Shown here piece after piece: positions 39,891 to 50,411 of a DNA stretch of 64,000 bases. Each line of letters starts with the position of its first letter. The first letter of the stretch is position 1. The notes beneath the pieces are model-generated. The model saw only the letters and a list, made by a program, of their open reading frames with translations, ran no database searches and was not told the DNA's origin. The translations under genes and the position numbers were made by a program. Where the stretch lies: NCBI RefSeq assembly GCF_022532105.1, contig NZ_CP092832.1, positions 3,315,001 to 3,379,000 on the forward strand, written 5' to 3'. The stretch is from Flavobacterium sp. HJ-32-4 (lineage in GTDB: Bacteria; Bacteroidota; Bacteroidia; Flavobacteriales; Flavobacteriaceae).

Positions 39891-39930
39891 CCCATCCTTG
39901 TGCACTTGTGTAAAAGGGTGGGTTTTTTTA
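39891..39930 (+). terminator. Rho-independent terminator downstream of dnaJ
   Basis: CCCATCCTT/AAGGGTGGG (one T-G pair) with a 14-base loop is followed by TTTTTTT. A -7-like TACTTTTG at 39841-39848 inside the palindrome AAAAGTATATACTTTT lies between dnaJ and this hairpin. Confidence 0.85.
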
Positions 39931-39961
39931 TGACGTTGGTTTGATCCTCTTCCTAGCGTAT

Positions 39962-40378
39962 TTATGAGTCCAGACGTAGGCATAATTCCTCCGGTGACAG
40001 CGCCGGAATTTCGCTCGTTTTGAAATCCCTCAAATTCCGGGTCACGATAAAATCGACTTGCCCAATGCGGGCGGCGCACAAGACCTGTACCGCATCCTCG
40101 AAATCCCGATGACCCGAGCGAAGTGCCATCCGAAGGAGTTCGGCATCCGCATCCTGCACCGTTAAAAAGTCAAGGAGGGTAAGCAATACCTCACGAAGTG
40201 CCTTCTCGTCCAGATACCGGCTCATGAGGTAGTGTGTGGTGATAAGGGAGTGGGAAGACGCAAATAACTCTAACTGCTTCTGCTCGGCACGTTGAAAAAT
40301 ACGAACGGCATGCTGGCTATACGGCTGACGGTCTGCGATCAGATCAACGATGACATTGGTATCAAGGAAAATCCTCAT
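39962..40378 (-). CDS. PIN-domain toxin (VapC-like)
   Basis: A 138-residue PIN-domain RNase. Acidic residues in the expected places: Asp6 in FLDTNVIVDL, Asp92/Asp95 in RDFEDAVQ, Asp109 and Asp118 in VDFIVTRNLRDF. PIN toxins of VapBC modules cleave RNA when released from their antitoxin. It overlaps the upstream DUF6364 gene by 4 bases in the usual antitoxin-first order, so the pair is a type II toxin-antitoxin module. The cleavage target is not predictable. Confidence 0.88.
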   Translation of the reverse strand: MRIFLDTNVIVDLIADRQPYSQHAVRIFQRAEQKQLELFASSHSLITTHYLMSRYLDEKALREVLLTLLDFLTVQDADAELLRMALRSGHRDFEDAVQVLCAARIGQVDFIVTRNLRDFKTSEIPALSPEELCLRLDS

Positions 40379-40623
40379 TTCAGGAAATGTTTGCGTTCAA
40401 ACGCCTCCCTCAAAGCCGTCGTTTCGTCGAAATCATCCGGCAGTTTTACCGCTCCGACCAGCGACTTAAGCTTAGGTGAAAGCACTCGATCTCCTTCCTC
40501 CAGTGTAATCGTCTCGAGATACCGTTCTACAAGCTCCGATAAGCTCCGGCCTGTATTCCGGGCATATAATTTGGCCCGGTCTATCACGGCTTTCTCGACG
40601 GTCAAGGTAAGCTTGGTTGTCAT
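40375..40623 (-). CDS. DUF6364 antitoxin
   Basis: An 82-residue antitoxin of the DUF6364/ribbon-helix-helix type: MTTKLTLTVEKAVIDRAKLYARNTGRSLSELVERYLETIT forms the DNA-binding ribbon-helix-helix, and the acidic C-terminal part (DFDETTALREAFERKHF) would wrap the PIN toxin. The -7 element TATCTTTG at 40640-40647 gives a leader of about 10 bases. Autorepression by the toxin-antitoxin complex is expected from the family. Confidence 0.88.
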   Translation of the reverse strand: MTTKLTLTVEKAVIDRAKLYARNTGRSLSELVERYLETITLEEGDRVLSPKLKSLVGAVKLPDDFDETTALREAFERKHFLK

Positions 40624-40639
40624 ATACGTGTTTTTATTT

Positions 40640-40647
40640 CAAAGATA
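40640..40647 (-). promoter_or_regulatory. -7 element of the toxin-antitoxin operon
   Basis: TATCTTTG on the minus strand matches TAnnTTTG, 17 bases from the antitoxin ATG. Confidence 0.55.
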
Positions 40648-40732
40648 CGTATTTTATAAAAATGCGTCGCTTCATGATGGAATTTCCGAAACTACCGAAC
40701 TTCCCCTAACTTTACCTTCCAAACATATACAC

Positions 40733-41665
40733 ATGTCTATCATACTCGACGTTCGCGACGTCGTCAAACGATACGGCGACTATACCGCCCTTAACTCGGT
40801 TTCCCTTTCCGTCCCGAAGGGCAGTATTTACGGACTCCTGGGTCCGAACGGTGCCGGGAAAACCTCGCTTATACGGATTATCAACCAGATCACTTTGCCA
40901 GACTCAGGTTCGGTGTGGCTCGACGGGGCACCGCTGAAGCCAGACGATGTGCAGCACATTGGATATCTTCCGGAAGAACGCGGACTCTACAAAACCATGA
41001 AGGTGGGGGAACAGTGCCTCTATCTCGCGCAGCTAAAAGGGCTTGACCGCGCGGAGGCCAAGAAGCAACTCGACTTTTGGTTTGAGCGACTGGGTGTGGA
41101 AGGCTGGTGGAATAAGAAAATCCAGGAGCTTTCGAAAGGGATGGCGCAGAAGATACAGTTTATCGTAACGGTGCTTCACCGTCCGAAATTGCTCATTTTC
41201 GACGAACCCTTCTCGGGCTTCGATCCGGTGAATGCCAACCTGATCAAAGATGAAATTCTTGCCCTCAAGGAACAGGGCTCCACCATTATTTTTTCCACCC
41301 ATCGCATGGAAAGCGTGGAGGAACTGTGCGACCATATCGCCCTCATCCACAAATCCAACAAACTGATCGAAGGCCCGCTCCAGGAGGTGAAGCGCCGCTA
41401 CCGTACCCATACGTATGAAGTCGGCATCGTAACGCCCAACATCGAAGGGCTTATGTACGACCTGACACAGCATTTTACCGTGGCACCCACGCAGTTCCGT
41501 TCGTTGAACGACGATGTGAAACTCGATATCCAACTCGGAAAAGCCACACCGAACGAGTTGTTGGCCCTGTTGACGGGCCGCGGCGAGGTCACCCACTTCG
41601 TCGAGAAAATTCCGAGTGTCAACGACATCTTTATCCAAACCGTTACCAACGGCACTACCTTATAA
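40733..41665 (+). CDS. ABC transporter ATP-binding protein (NatA-like)
   Basis: A 310-residue ATPase: Walker A GPNGAGKTS, LPEERGLYKTMKVGEQCLYLAQLKG, signature LSKGMAQKIQFIVTVLHRP, Walker B LLIFDEPFSGFDPVN and H-loop STHRMESVEELCD. The C-terminal ~85 residues (YRTHTYEVGIVTPN onward) match the DUF4162 tail of NatA-type proteins. It pairs with the permease that starts 8 bases after its stop; such pairs export Na+, antibiotics or lipids. The frame is open further upstream, but the ATG at 40733 (MSIILDVRDVVKRYG) is the family start, preceded by the -7-like TAACTTTA. Confidence 0.9.
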   Translation: MSIILDVRDVVKRYGDYTALNSVSLSVPKGSIYGLLGPNGAGKTSLIRIINQITLPDSGSVWLDGAPLKPDDVQHIGYLPEERGLYKTMKVGEQCLYLAQLKGLDRAEAKKQLDFWFERLGVEGWWNKKIQELSKGMAQKIQFIVTVLHRPKLLIFDEPFSGFDPVNANLIKDEILALKEQGSTIIFSTHRMESVEELCDHIALIHKSNKLIEGPLQEVKRRYRTHTYEVGIVTPNIEGLMYDLTQHFTVAPTQFRSLNDDVKLDIQLGKATPNELLALLTGRGEVTHFVEKIPSVNDIFIQTVTNGTTL

Positions 41666-41673
41666 TACGACTT

Positions 41674-42966
41674 ATGCGCGTCCTTTCTCTTATCATCCGT
41701 CGCGAATTCAATGCCAAAGTACGCAACAAGGCATTTATCGTCATGACCTTCCTGAGTCCGCTGATCTTCGTCGGCATCGCCCTCCTCATTGGCTTCCTCA
41801 GCACGATGAAAGCCGATACGAAGTTTATCGCGGTGCACGACGCTTCGGGACTTTTCGTGGGCGATTTCAAAAATTCCGACGAGTTCCATTTCCACAATGT
41901 TTCCACTCTTCCGTTGCAAACCGTCAAAGACAGCATCCTCAGCGAACGGCTGGACGGCGTGTTGGTCATCCCGAACGAAAAAGACCCGAAAAAACTCGCA
42001 GAGAACATCCAGTTCATTTCCAATGATGACCCGGGCATCGAGTTCATCGGCGGATTGGAAAACACCATTTCAAAACGGTTGACCAAGGCGAATTACGCGC
42101 GAACCGGACTCGATTCCATCTCCATCCGGCAGGCGCAGGCCGACGTTTCCATCCACATGAAAAAAGCGGACGGCACCGACTCGATGAAAGGGCTTAATTG
42201 GTTCAAGGCGGCCACCGGCGGGCTTTTCGGCTACCTGATCATGATGTTCATCATCATCTACGGCAACTTCGTCATGCGCAGTGTCATCGAAGAAAAAACG
42301 AACCGTATCATCGAAATCATCATTTCTTCGGTTCGGCCGTTTCACCTGATGATGGGCAAGATCATCGGCACGTCATTGGCGGGCGTGTTGCAGTTCGCCA
42401 TCTGGGCTGTGGTCGGTTTCACCTTGTTGTTCGTGGCCACACAGTTCTTCGGTCTTGATGTAGCCACCACGCAAAGTACGGCCGCACACACTGCCACGCA
42501 GGAACCCGGTTTCTGGCCGTCGGCAATACGCGAACTCAGCAGCCTTCCGCTATTCGGCATGGCCGTTTGTTTCCTGGTGTATTTCGTCGGTGGTTACTTT
42601 TTGTATAGCTCCTTTTACGCGGCCATTGGCGCCGCGGTCGATAGCGAGACCGACTCCCAGCAGTTCCTGTTTCCCATTGTGATGCCGCTGGTACTGGGTG
42701 TGTATATTGGCTTTTTTACCGTCATCAATGACCCGCATGGCACCGTCGCCACCGTATTTTCGTTCATTCCACTCACTTCACCGATCGTGATGCTGATGCG
42801 GTTACCGTTTGGCGTGCCGTGGTGGCAGGTAGTCGTGTCGATTGTGATTTTATATGGCACGTTCTACGGTGTTGTATGGTTCGCCGCCAAAATCTACCGA
42901 GTGGGCATCCTGATGTATGGCAAAAAACCGACGTGGAAAGAACTGATCCGCTGGATGCGCTACTAA
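41674..42966 (+). CDS. ABC transporter permease (NatB-like)
   Basis: A 430-residue ABC-2-type permease. One N-terminal span (about residues 20-42) is followed by a ~150-residue extracytoplasmic domain, and then five or six spans (from GGLFGYLIMMFIIIYGNFVM at about 188). The motif VIEEKTNRIIEIIISSVRPFHLMMGKIIG is the hallmark of the NatB/YhaP group. It forms a transporter with the preceding NatA-like ATPase. The substrate is not evident from the sequence. Confidence 0.9.
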   Translation: MRVLSLIIRREFNAKVRNKAFIVMTFLSPLIFVGIALLIGFLSTMKADTKFIAVHDASGLFVGDFKNSDEFHFHNVSTLPLQTVKDSILSERLDGVLVIPNEKDPKKLAENIQFISNDDPGIEFIGGLENTISKRLTKANYARTGLDSISIRQAQADVSIHMKKADGTDSMKGLNWFKAATGGLFGYLIMMFIIIYGNFVMRSVIEEKTNRIIEIIISSVRPFHLMMGKIIGTSLAGVLQFAIWAVVGFTLLFVATQFFGLDVATTQSTAAHTATQEPGFWPSAIRELSSLPLFGMAVCFLVYFVGGYFLYSSFYAAIGAAVDSETDSQQFLFPIVMPLVLGVYIGFFTVINDPHGTVATVFSFIPLTSPIVMLMRLPFGVPWWQVVVSIVILYGTFYGVVWFAAKIYRVGILMYGKKPTWKELIRWMRY

Positions 42967-42992
42967 AAAAAGCAGCCCGTTTGGACTGCTCT
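42966..42992 (-). terminator. Terminator between NatB-like and lipoprotein genes
   Basis: On the minus strand, AGCAGTCC/GGGCTGCT is followed by TTTTTTT. It stops the lipoprotein gene and may also work for the NatB gene. Confidence 0.75.
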
Positions 42993-43016
42993 TTCTTAGA
43001 TGGGGATTACCGACGT

Positions 43017-43685
43017 TTATTCCGCCGCATCTTTTGCCTTTTGGTTTTCGTTTGCTTTGGCGCCCATACGTTCCCATTTGAATTTCGGGGCGAATTTCAA
43101 CTTGATTTCTGCAATTTTGCGGTTATCATGTGATGTAAGGCCTTCTTTCTCAACCGTGTTCTTATGGGCATCCAACGCCTCATACATCGCTTTGATTTCA
43201 TCGAAATCTTCACGTGAGTAGTTGTCTTTGTTCTTGTCGAACTCGTTATAAAAGTCGTTATAAACGCGAAGGATGTTGTCCTTGTTTACCCAACTGAAGT
43301 CCATATCAGCACCGATTTTACCCGCGCCGAAGAACGCATCACGCAATTCCTGAGGGCGACTTGGCGTAGCCTCTTTCTCAAGCTCGGCATTCACCTGTGC
43401 TTTAAGTTGTTCATATTTCTCGCGACCGGCGTCCAGTCGGTCTTTTGCGGACGCATCATCGCGAAGTGCAGCGGCGGCACTATCGGCTGCCGTGGCGCGT
43501 GCCTGGTAAGACGCTTCGATCGCAGCCCAGTTCGACTTGGCATCGGCAACGGCCAATGAACGAACCGAATCGGTAAAGGACGTATACTGGTTAAGGGTTT
43601 TCTCTGCTTCTTTCTCCGTTTCGCTTTTGCACGAAACAAAGGCCATTGATAAAGCCGCAAGGGCATAAAGGGACATGTTTTTCAT
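43017..43685 (-). CDS. Helical lipoprotein of unknown function
   Basis: A 222-residue lipoprotein with a clear signal and lipobox (ALSMAFVSCK). The mature part is charged and mostly helical, with coiled-coil-like stretches (ADSAAAALRDDASAKDRLDAGREKYEQLKAQVNAELEKE). The repeated KxxxxRVYNDFYNEFDKNKDNYSREDFDEIKAMYEAL part recalls flavobacterial DUF6565-like proteins, but I cannot confirm the family. It is transcribed alone. Confidence 0.7.
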   Translation of the reverse strand: MKNMSLYALAALSMAFVSCKSETEKEAEKTLNQYTSFTDSVRSLAVADAKSNWAAIEASYQARATAADSAAAALRDDASAKDRLDAGREKYEQLKAQVNAELEKEATPSRPQELRDAFFGAGKIGADMDFSWVNKDNILRVYNDFYNEFDKNKDNYSREDFDEIKAMYEALDAHKNTVEKEGLTSHDNRKIAEIKLKFAPKFKWERMGAKANENQKAKDAAE

Positions 43686-43810
43686 GATGGGTGGGATGTT
43701 ATTGTTAACAGAGGTAAAGGTAGTGGCAGTGGGAAACAGGGATGTTGCAGATACACCGCGTTTCGTTACAAAATACCGATATTGCCGTTGGGAGTGTAAC
43801 AGAAGTACAA

Positions 43811-43842
43811 TTGGGCGGACACATTATTTTTAGCTACTTTTA
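43811..43842 (+). promoter_or_regulatory. Promoter of the LolD-like gene
   Basis: TTG-N21-TACTTTTA is a good match to the Bacteroidetes consensus, with a leader of about 10 bases to the ATG at 43858. Confidence 0.55.
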
Positions 43843-43857
43843 TTGAAAATCCGGCAT

Positions 43858-44547
43858 ATGTCGAAATCATTGATTGAAATCCGCGGACTCCGACGGAATT
43901 TCCAACTGGGCGGTGAAACGCTTGAGGTGCTGAAAGGCATCGACTTAGATATCCAAAAAGGCGAATATGTCGCATTGATGGGGCCGTCCGGCTCTGGCAA
44001 ATCGACCCTGATGAATTTGTTGGGATGCCTTGACACCCCCACCTCCGGACGCTATGTGCTGAACGGGCAGGACGTCAGTACGCTCCACGACGATGAATTG
44101 GCCGAAATACGAAACAAGGAAATTGGTTTCGTCTTCCAGACCTTTAACCTGATGCCGCGCACCACCGCACTCGACAATGTCGCGTTGCCGATGGTGTATG
44201 CCGGTTATGGAAAAAGCGACCGCCACGCCCGTGCCCGTGAAGTGTTGACCCAGGTCGACCTCGCTAACCGGATGGACCACCAGCCGAACCAGTTATCGGG
44301 TGGACAACGGCAGCGCGTCGCCATTGCACGTGCGTTAGTGAATAAACCGTCCATCATCCTCGCCGACGAACCTACCGGAAACCTCGACAGTAAGACCTCG
44401 GTGGAAATCATGGCGCTCTTTAACGAGATACACGCCCAGGGAAATACCGTCATTCTGGTAACGCACGAGGAAGACATCGCGGCGTATGCCAAGCGGGTTA
44501 TCCGTCTGCGGGACGGGATGATTGAAAGCGACTCAGCCAACAAATAG
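43858..44547 (+). CDS. ABC transporter ATP-binding protein (LolD/MacB-like)
   Basis: A 229-residue ATPase of the LolD/MacB/FtsE group: Walker [10 protein letters not shown], the diagnostic [22 protein letters not shown], signature [19 protein letters not shown], Walker [17 protein letters not shown]-loop LVTHEEDIA. Members drive lipoprotein release or macrolide export together with a FtsX-like permease, which is not adjacent here. The ATG at 43858 is supported by the promoter TTG-N21-TACTTTTA. Confidence 0.9.
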   Translation: MSKSLIEIRGLRRNFQLGGETLEVLKGIDLDIQKGEYVALMGPSGSGKSTLMNLLGCLDTPTSGRYVLNGQDVSTLHDDELAEIRNKEIGFVFQTFNLMPRTTALDNVALPMVYAGYGKSDRHARAREVLTQVDLANRMDHQPNQLSGGQRQRVAIARALVNKPSIILADEPTGNLDSKTSVEIMALFNEIHAQGNTVILVTHEEDIAAYAKRVIRLRDGMIESDSANK

Positions 44548-44600
44548 ACACCTAAACCGAACCGGAATGGCTTCTCAGGTCTCTTCCGGAACCCAAGGCT

Positions 44601-45173
44601 ATGAAAGTATATACCAAAACCGGCGATGCCGGAACCACGGCACTTTTTGGCGGAACCCGTGTACCGAAAGACCACATCCGGATCGATTGTTACGGTACGG
44701 TCGACGAGCTCAACTCATGGATTGGACTCGTGCGCGACCAGGAATTCCCAACTCTTTATAAAGAAGTATTGATACGTATCCAGGACCGGTTGTTCACGGT
44801 AGGCGCCCAACTTGCCACGCCACCCGAAAAGGAAGTATTGAAAAACGGCGAACGGCGCCTGAAGAATCTCGGCATCACCGAAGACGACATCCTTTTCCTG
44901 GAAACCGAAATTGACCGGATGGACGCAGCCCTGCCCCCGATGACGCACTTTGTGCTACCCGGAGGCCATACAACCGTGTCATATTGTCATGTGGCCCGCT
45001 GTGTATGCCGCCGTGCCGAGCGACTTGCGGTGCAATTACGTCATGAGGAGCCCGTTGACGAGCAGGTATTGAAGTACCTGAACCGCCTTTCTGACTACCT
45101 TTTCGTGCTGGCACGGATGTTGTCGAAAGAGGTTGGCGCCGACGAGGTGAAATGGATTCCGCAAAAGGACTGA
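44601..45173 (+). CDS. Cob(I)alamin adenosyltransferase (PduO-type)
   Basis: A 190-residue enzyme that makes adenosylcobalamin from cob(I)alamin and ATP. N-terminal MKVYTKTGDAGTTALFGGTRVPKD is the ATP-binding signature of the PduO family; TVDELNSWIGL, HVARCVCRRAERLAV and KYLNRLSDYLFVLARM complete it. The product is the cofactor of methylmalonyl-CoA mutase, whose chaperone MeaB is encoded at 52854-53945; the mutase itself is not in the window. Confidence 0.93.
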   Translation: MKVYTKTGDAGTTALFGGTRVPKDHIRIDCYGTVDELNSWIGLVRDQEFPTLYKEVLIRIQDRLFTVGAQLATPPEKEVLKNGERRLKNLGITEDDILFLETEIDRMDAALPPMTHFVLPGGHTTVSYCHVARCVCRRAERLAVQLRHEEPVDEQVLKYLNRLSDYLFVLARMLSKEVGADEVKWIPQKD

Positions 45174-45261
45174 AAATTCATCGCCAAGCCCAGTGTTTAC
45201 AAGGTTTTAAGAACTTTTTAAACACTACGTTCTTGCCTTTCCAAAATAAAGATCATTTTAC

Positions 45262-45291
45262 TTGGCATTTTCAGTAAAAAATTTATTTTTG
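45262..45291 (+). promoter_or_regulatory. Consensus Bacteroidetes promoter of the DUF2795 gene
   Basis: TTG-N19-TATTTTTG is the clearest -33/-7 promoter in the window, 25 bases upstream of the ATG. Confidence 0.8.
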
Positions 45292-45316
45292 CATTAAATT
45301 CAAAAATCTTAAAGCG

Positions 45317-45538
45317 ATGTATTGGACATTAGAATTGGCATCCTATCTCAGTGATGCCCCGTGGCCAGCAACCAAAGATGAGCTCATCGACTATGCAATC
45401 CGTGCCGGGGCACCGTTGGAAGTCGTCGAGAACCTGCAGTCGATAGAAGATGAAGGCGAAATATACGAATCCATGGAAGAGATTTGGCCCGATTATCCAA
45501 CGGACGAGGACTATCTCTGGAACGAGGACGAGTACTAG
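45317..45538 (+). CDS. DUF2795 protein
   Basis: A 73-residue acidic protein with the DUF2795 start MYWTLELASYLSDAPWPATKDELIDYAIRAGAP, a small helical domain of unknown function. The C-terminus is strongly acidic (EDEGEIYESMEEIWPDYPTDEDY). It has a consensus promoter and its own terminator, so it is monocistronic and probably well expressed. Confidence 0.88.
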   Translation: MYWTLELASYLSDAPWPATKDELIDYAIRAGAPLEVVENLQSIEDEGEIYESMEEIWPDYPTDEDYLWNEDEY

Positions 45539-45562
45539 AAAAAATAAAAAAAACACCTGAAA

Positions 45563-45590
45563 AAGTCTCATTTAGAGGCTTTTTTTTTGC
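45563..45590 (+). terminator. Terminator of the DUF2795 gene
   Basis: AAGTCTC/GAGGCTT with loop ATTTA, followed by nine Ts. It ends right before the secA -7 element. Confidence 0.85.
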
Positions 45591-45591
45591 T

Positions 45592-45599
45592 TAAATTTG
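45592..45599 (+). promoter_or_regulatory. secA -7 element
   Basis: TAAATTTG matches TAnnTTTG exactly and abuts the T-run of the upstream terminator; the ATG is 31 bases away. Confidence 0.6.
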
Positions 45600-45630
45600 C
45601 ACACTTTTCACGAACAGAAACACCGTATTT

Positions 45631-48990
<3,360 letters not shown>

Positions 48991-48996
48991 CATAAT

Positions 48997-49025
48997 AACC
49001 CCGGACCTTCCGGGGTTTCTTTTTG
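48997..49025 (+). terminator. secA terminator
   Basis: Perfect AACCCCGG/CCGGGGTT stem with loop ACCTT, followed by TCTTTTT. Confidence 0.88.
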
Positions 49026-49238
49026 CTACTACTTTCGGGGGAGTGCCTTTTCGAGGTGCTTTTTTCTATTATGCACTTTCGGCTTTCTACGATATTGATC
49101 CTCGGCGAGAAATACATCACGTCTTGCAACGGAAAGCAAGAGTACACGGGCCAACCAGTCCTTACGGATTAATGCAATAAATTAAACGCCTCTGTGCGAT
49201 CCTTCAGCACCATCACTGCCAGGCATCAAAGAAGAAAA

Positions 49239-49375
49239 TTTTAACAAAAGATGCGGTTTTCCCGTACCTAACTTTCGGGATTGTTTTGTAAGGGACGCAT
49301 CCGCCCCTCCCCTAAGGACAAAGTACGAATTCCCGGCGACACCGTCGTACGGGAAAACCGCACCTTTTGTTAAAA
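49239..49375. repeat. Long inverted repeat, MITE-like or structured RNA
   Basis: Arms 49239-49267 and 49347-49375 (29 bases each, start TTTTAACAAAAG, end CGGTTTTCCCGTAC) pair at 28 of 29 positions around a 79-base centre. Inside, CGAC-ACC-GTCG forms a small hairpin that competes with the right arm. No target duplication is evident beyond the AT-rich flank. Confidence 0.7.
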
Positions 49376-49613
49376 ATCGATATGGAGCACGTATGTCTTA
49401 GAGCAGTGAGTATGCGTGATGAAAATGCCATTTTACCGGATACCTTGCGCCCTACTCCAACAAAAACCAGTTGCTGATATCGGTCCTTTTAGAAAATGAT
49501 CGCACGAGAGACCCCGCTGCCACGGGACACTAGGCGTAGGATACTTCGGTGGAACATCGAAAGGGTTTCCCGGGAATGAACATGCTTCAGGCGTGAACCG
49601 CGCGTGAGGGACA

Positions 49614-49731
49614 GGCGCGGCAGCCTTTTTGCCACCGCCAACGTCTTTTGGAAACGGAAGTAGGGGAAAAACAGGAAAAGGAATCGAAGCCCGGCAAAAA
49701 GCTATAGCAGATGGCCCGACGGCGCCTTTTT
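49614..49731 (+). ncRNA. Candidate structured RNA
   Basis: An outer GGCGC/GCGCC stem (49614-49618 with 49722-49726) encloses AGCCTTTTTGCC (49622-49633), which pairs with GGCAAAAAGCT (49693-49703) with one bulged base; the end is CGCC followed by TTTTT. This could be a small RNA with a terminator-like end or a degraded gene. I have a loose memory of similar sequences between flavobacterial genes, which I cannot verify. Confidence 0.3.
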
Positions 49732-49733
49732 AG

Positions 49734-49771
49734 TAGGCAGTTGGCAGTCGCAGTAGGCAGTGGGCAGTGGG
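49734..49771. repeat. GGCAGT low-complexity repeat
   Basis: Variants of GGCAGT (GGCAGTTGGCAGTCGCAGTA, then GGCAGTGGGCAGTGGGC) resemble the repeat at 23484-23545. Confidence 0.65.
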
Positions 49772-49784
49772 CGCCGGCACGCCC

Positions 49785-49831
49785 AAAAACAAAAAGAGAA
49801 AGCCGCCTCCTTGCGAAGACGGCCCTCTCTT
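49785..49831 (-). terminator. Terminator of the beta-barrel gene
   Basis: AAGAG-AAA-GCCG pairs with CGGC-CCT-CTCTT; on the minus strand it is followed by TTTTTGTTTTT. Confidence 0.75.
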
Positions 49832-49857
49832 AATACAAAACTAAAACAAAATACTCT

Positions 49858-50334
49858 TTAGAAACCGTAGCCAACTCCGACGAAGATGCCGCTGACTTTC
49901 ACGTCGCCCATACCCATTGAGTATTTAGCCGACACGTCGATGTCTTCGGAGATCTGGTACCCCGCGCCTACACCTACGTTGACTTTGAACTGGTCTTCAT
50001 CGGCATTGAGGAAGTAGTTCAGGTCAGGTCCGGCGAACACACTGAAGTCGTCGAATTTGAATTTCGCCATAACCGGGATGTTCAGGAAGCTGAAATCATC
50101 CGGAAGCGATACATAAAGGAGTTCGGGCTGTACCGAGAAGGACTCGGAAATACCGATGTTGGCATAAGCGCCTGCGAAAAAGCCGGTGTACGATTCCGAC
50201 ACTTCACCCAGTGGGCCGAGGTCGACTTTTACCGATGCGAGGTCAACACCAGCTTTTGCACCAAATTTTGTTTCCTGAGCGGAAACCGAAAAAGAACCGG
50301 CTACGAGAAGAGCCGCAAAAAGTAGTTTTTTCAT
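49858..50334 (-). CDS. Outer-membrane beta-barrel protein
   Basis: A 158-residue outer-membrane protein. Signal peptide MKKLLFAALLVAGSFSVSAQ; then KFGAKAGVDLAS, YTGFFAGAYANIGISESFSVQPELLYV and the C-terminal FVGVGYGF, typical of the OMP_b-brl/porin-like family with about eight strands ending in an aromatic residue. Its promoter, TTG-N20-TACTTTTA on the minus strand, carries two adjacent palindromes, which suggests tight control. Confidence 0.88.
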   Translation of the reverse strand: MKKLLFAALLVAGSFSVSAQETKFGAKAGVDLASVKVDLGPLGEVSESYTGFFAGAYANIGISESFSVQPELLYVSLPDDFSFLNIPVMAKFKFDDFSVFAGPDLNYFLNADEDQFKVNVGVGAGYQISEDIDVSAKYSMGMGDVKVSGIFVGVGYGF

Positions 50335-50361
50335 GATAAATGATTTGTTTAGTTATCATGG

Positions 50362-50410
50362 TAAAAGTACTTGGCGGGCTGTCGGCCGACAATACGACAA
50401 ATGTCGTATT
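50362..50410 (-). promoter_or_regulatory. Promoter with two adjacent palindromes
   Basis: On the minus strand the promoter is TTG (50390-50392)-N20-TACTTTTA (50362-50369). TGTCGGCCGACA (50380-50391) is a perfect 12-bp palindrome in the spacer, and AATACGACAAATGTCGTATT (50391-50410) is a 9+2+9 perfect dyad directly upstream. Both share the half-site TGTCG/CGACA. Confidence 0.65.
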
Positions 50411-50411
50411 T

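Larger units (their letters stand above)
49026..49857. other. 830-bp gene-free stretch with structured elements
   Basis: No convincing gene on either strand. It holds a 137-bp inverted-repeat element (49239-49375), a possible structured RNA (49614-49731), a GGCAGT repeat (49734-49771) and a terminator for the next minus-strand gene. The remaining bases (49030-49238, 49376-49610) show nothing recognisable. Confidence 0.6.
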
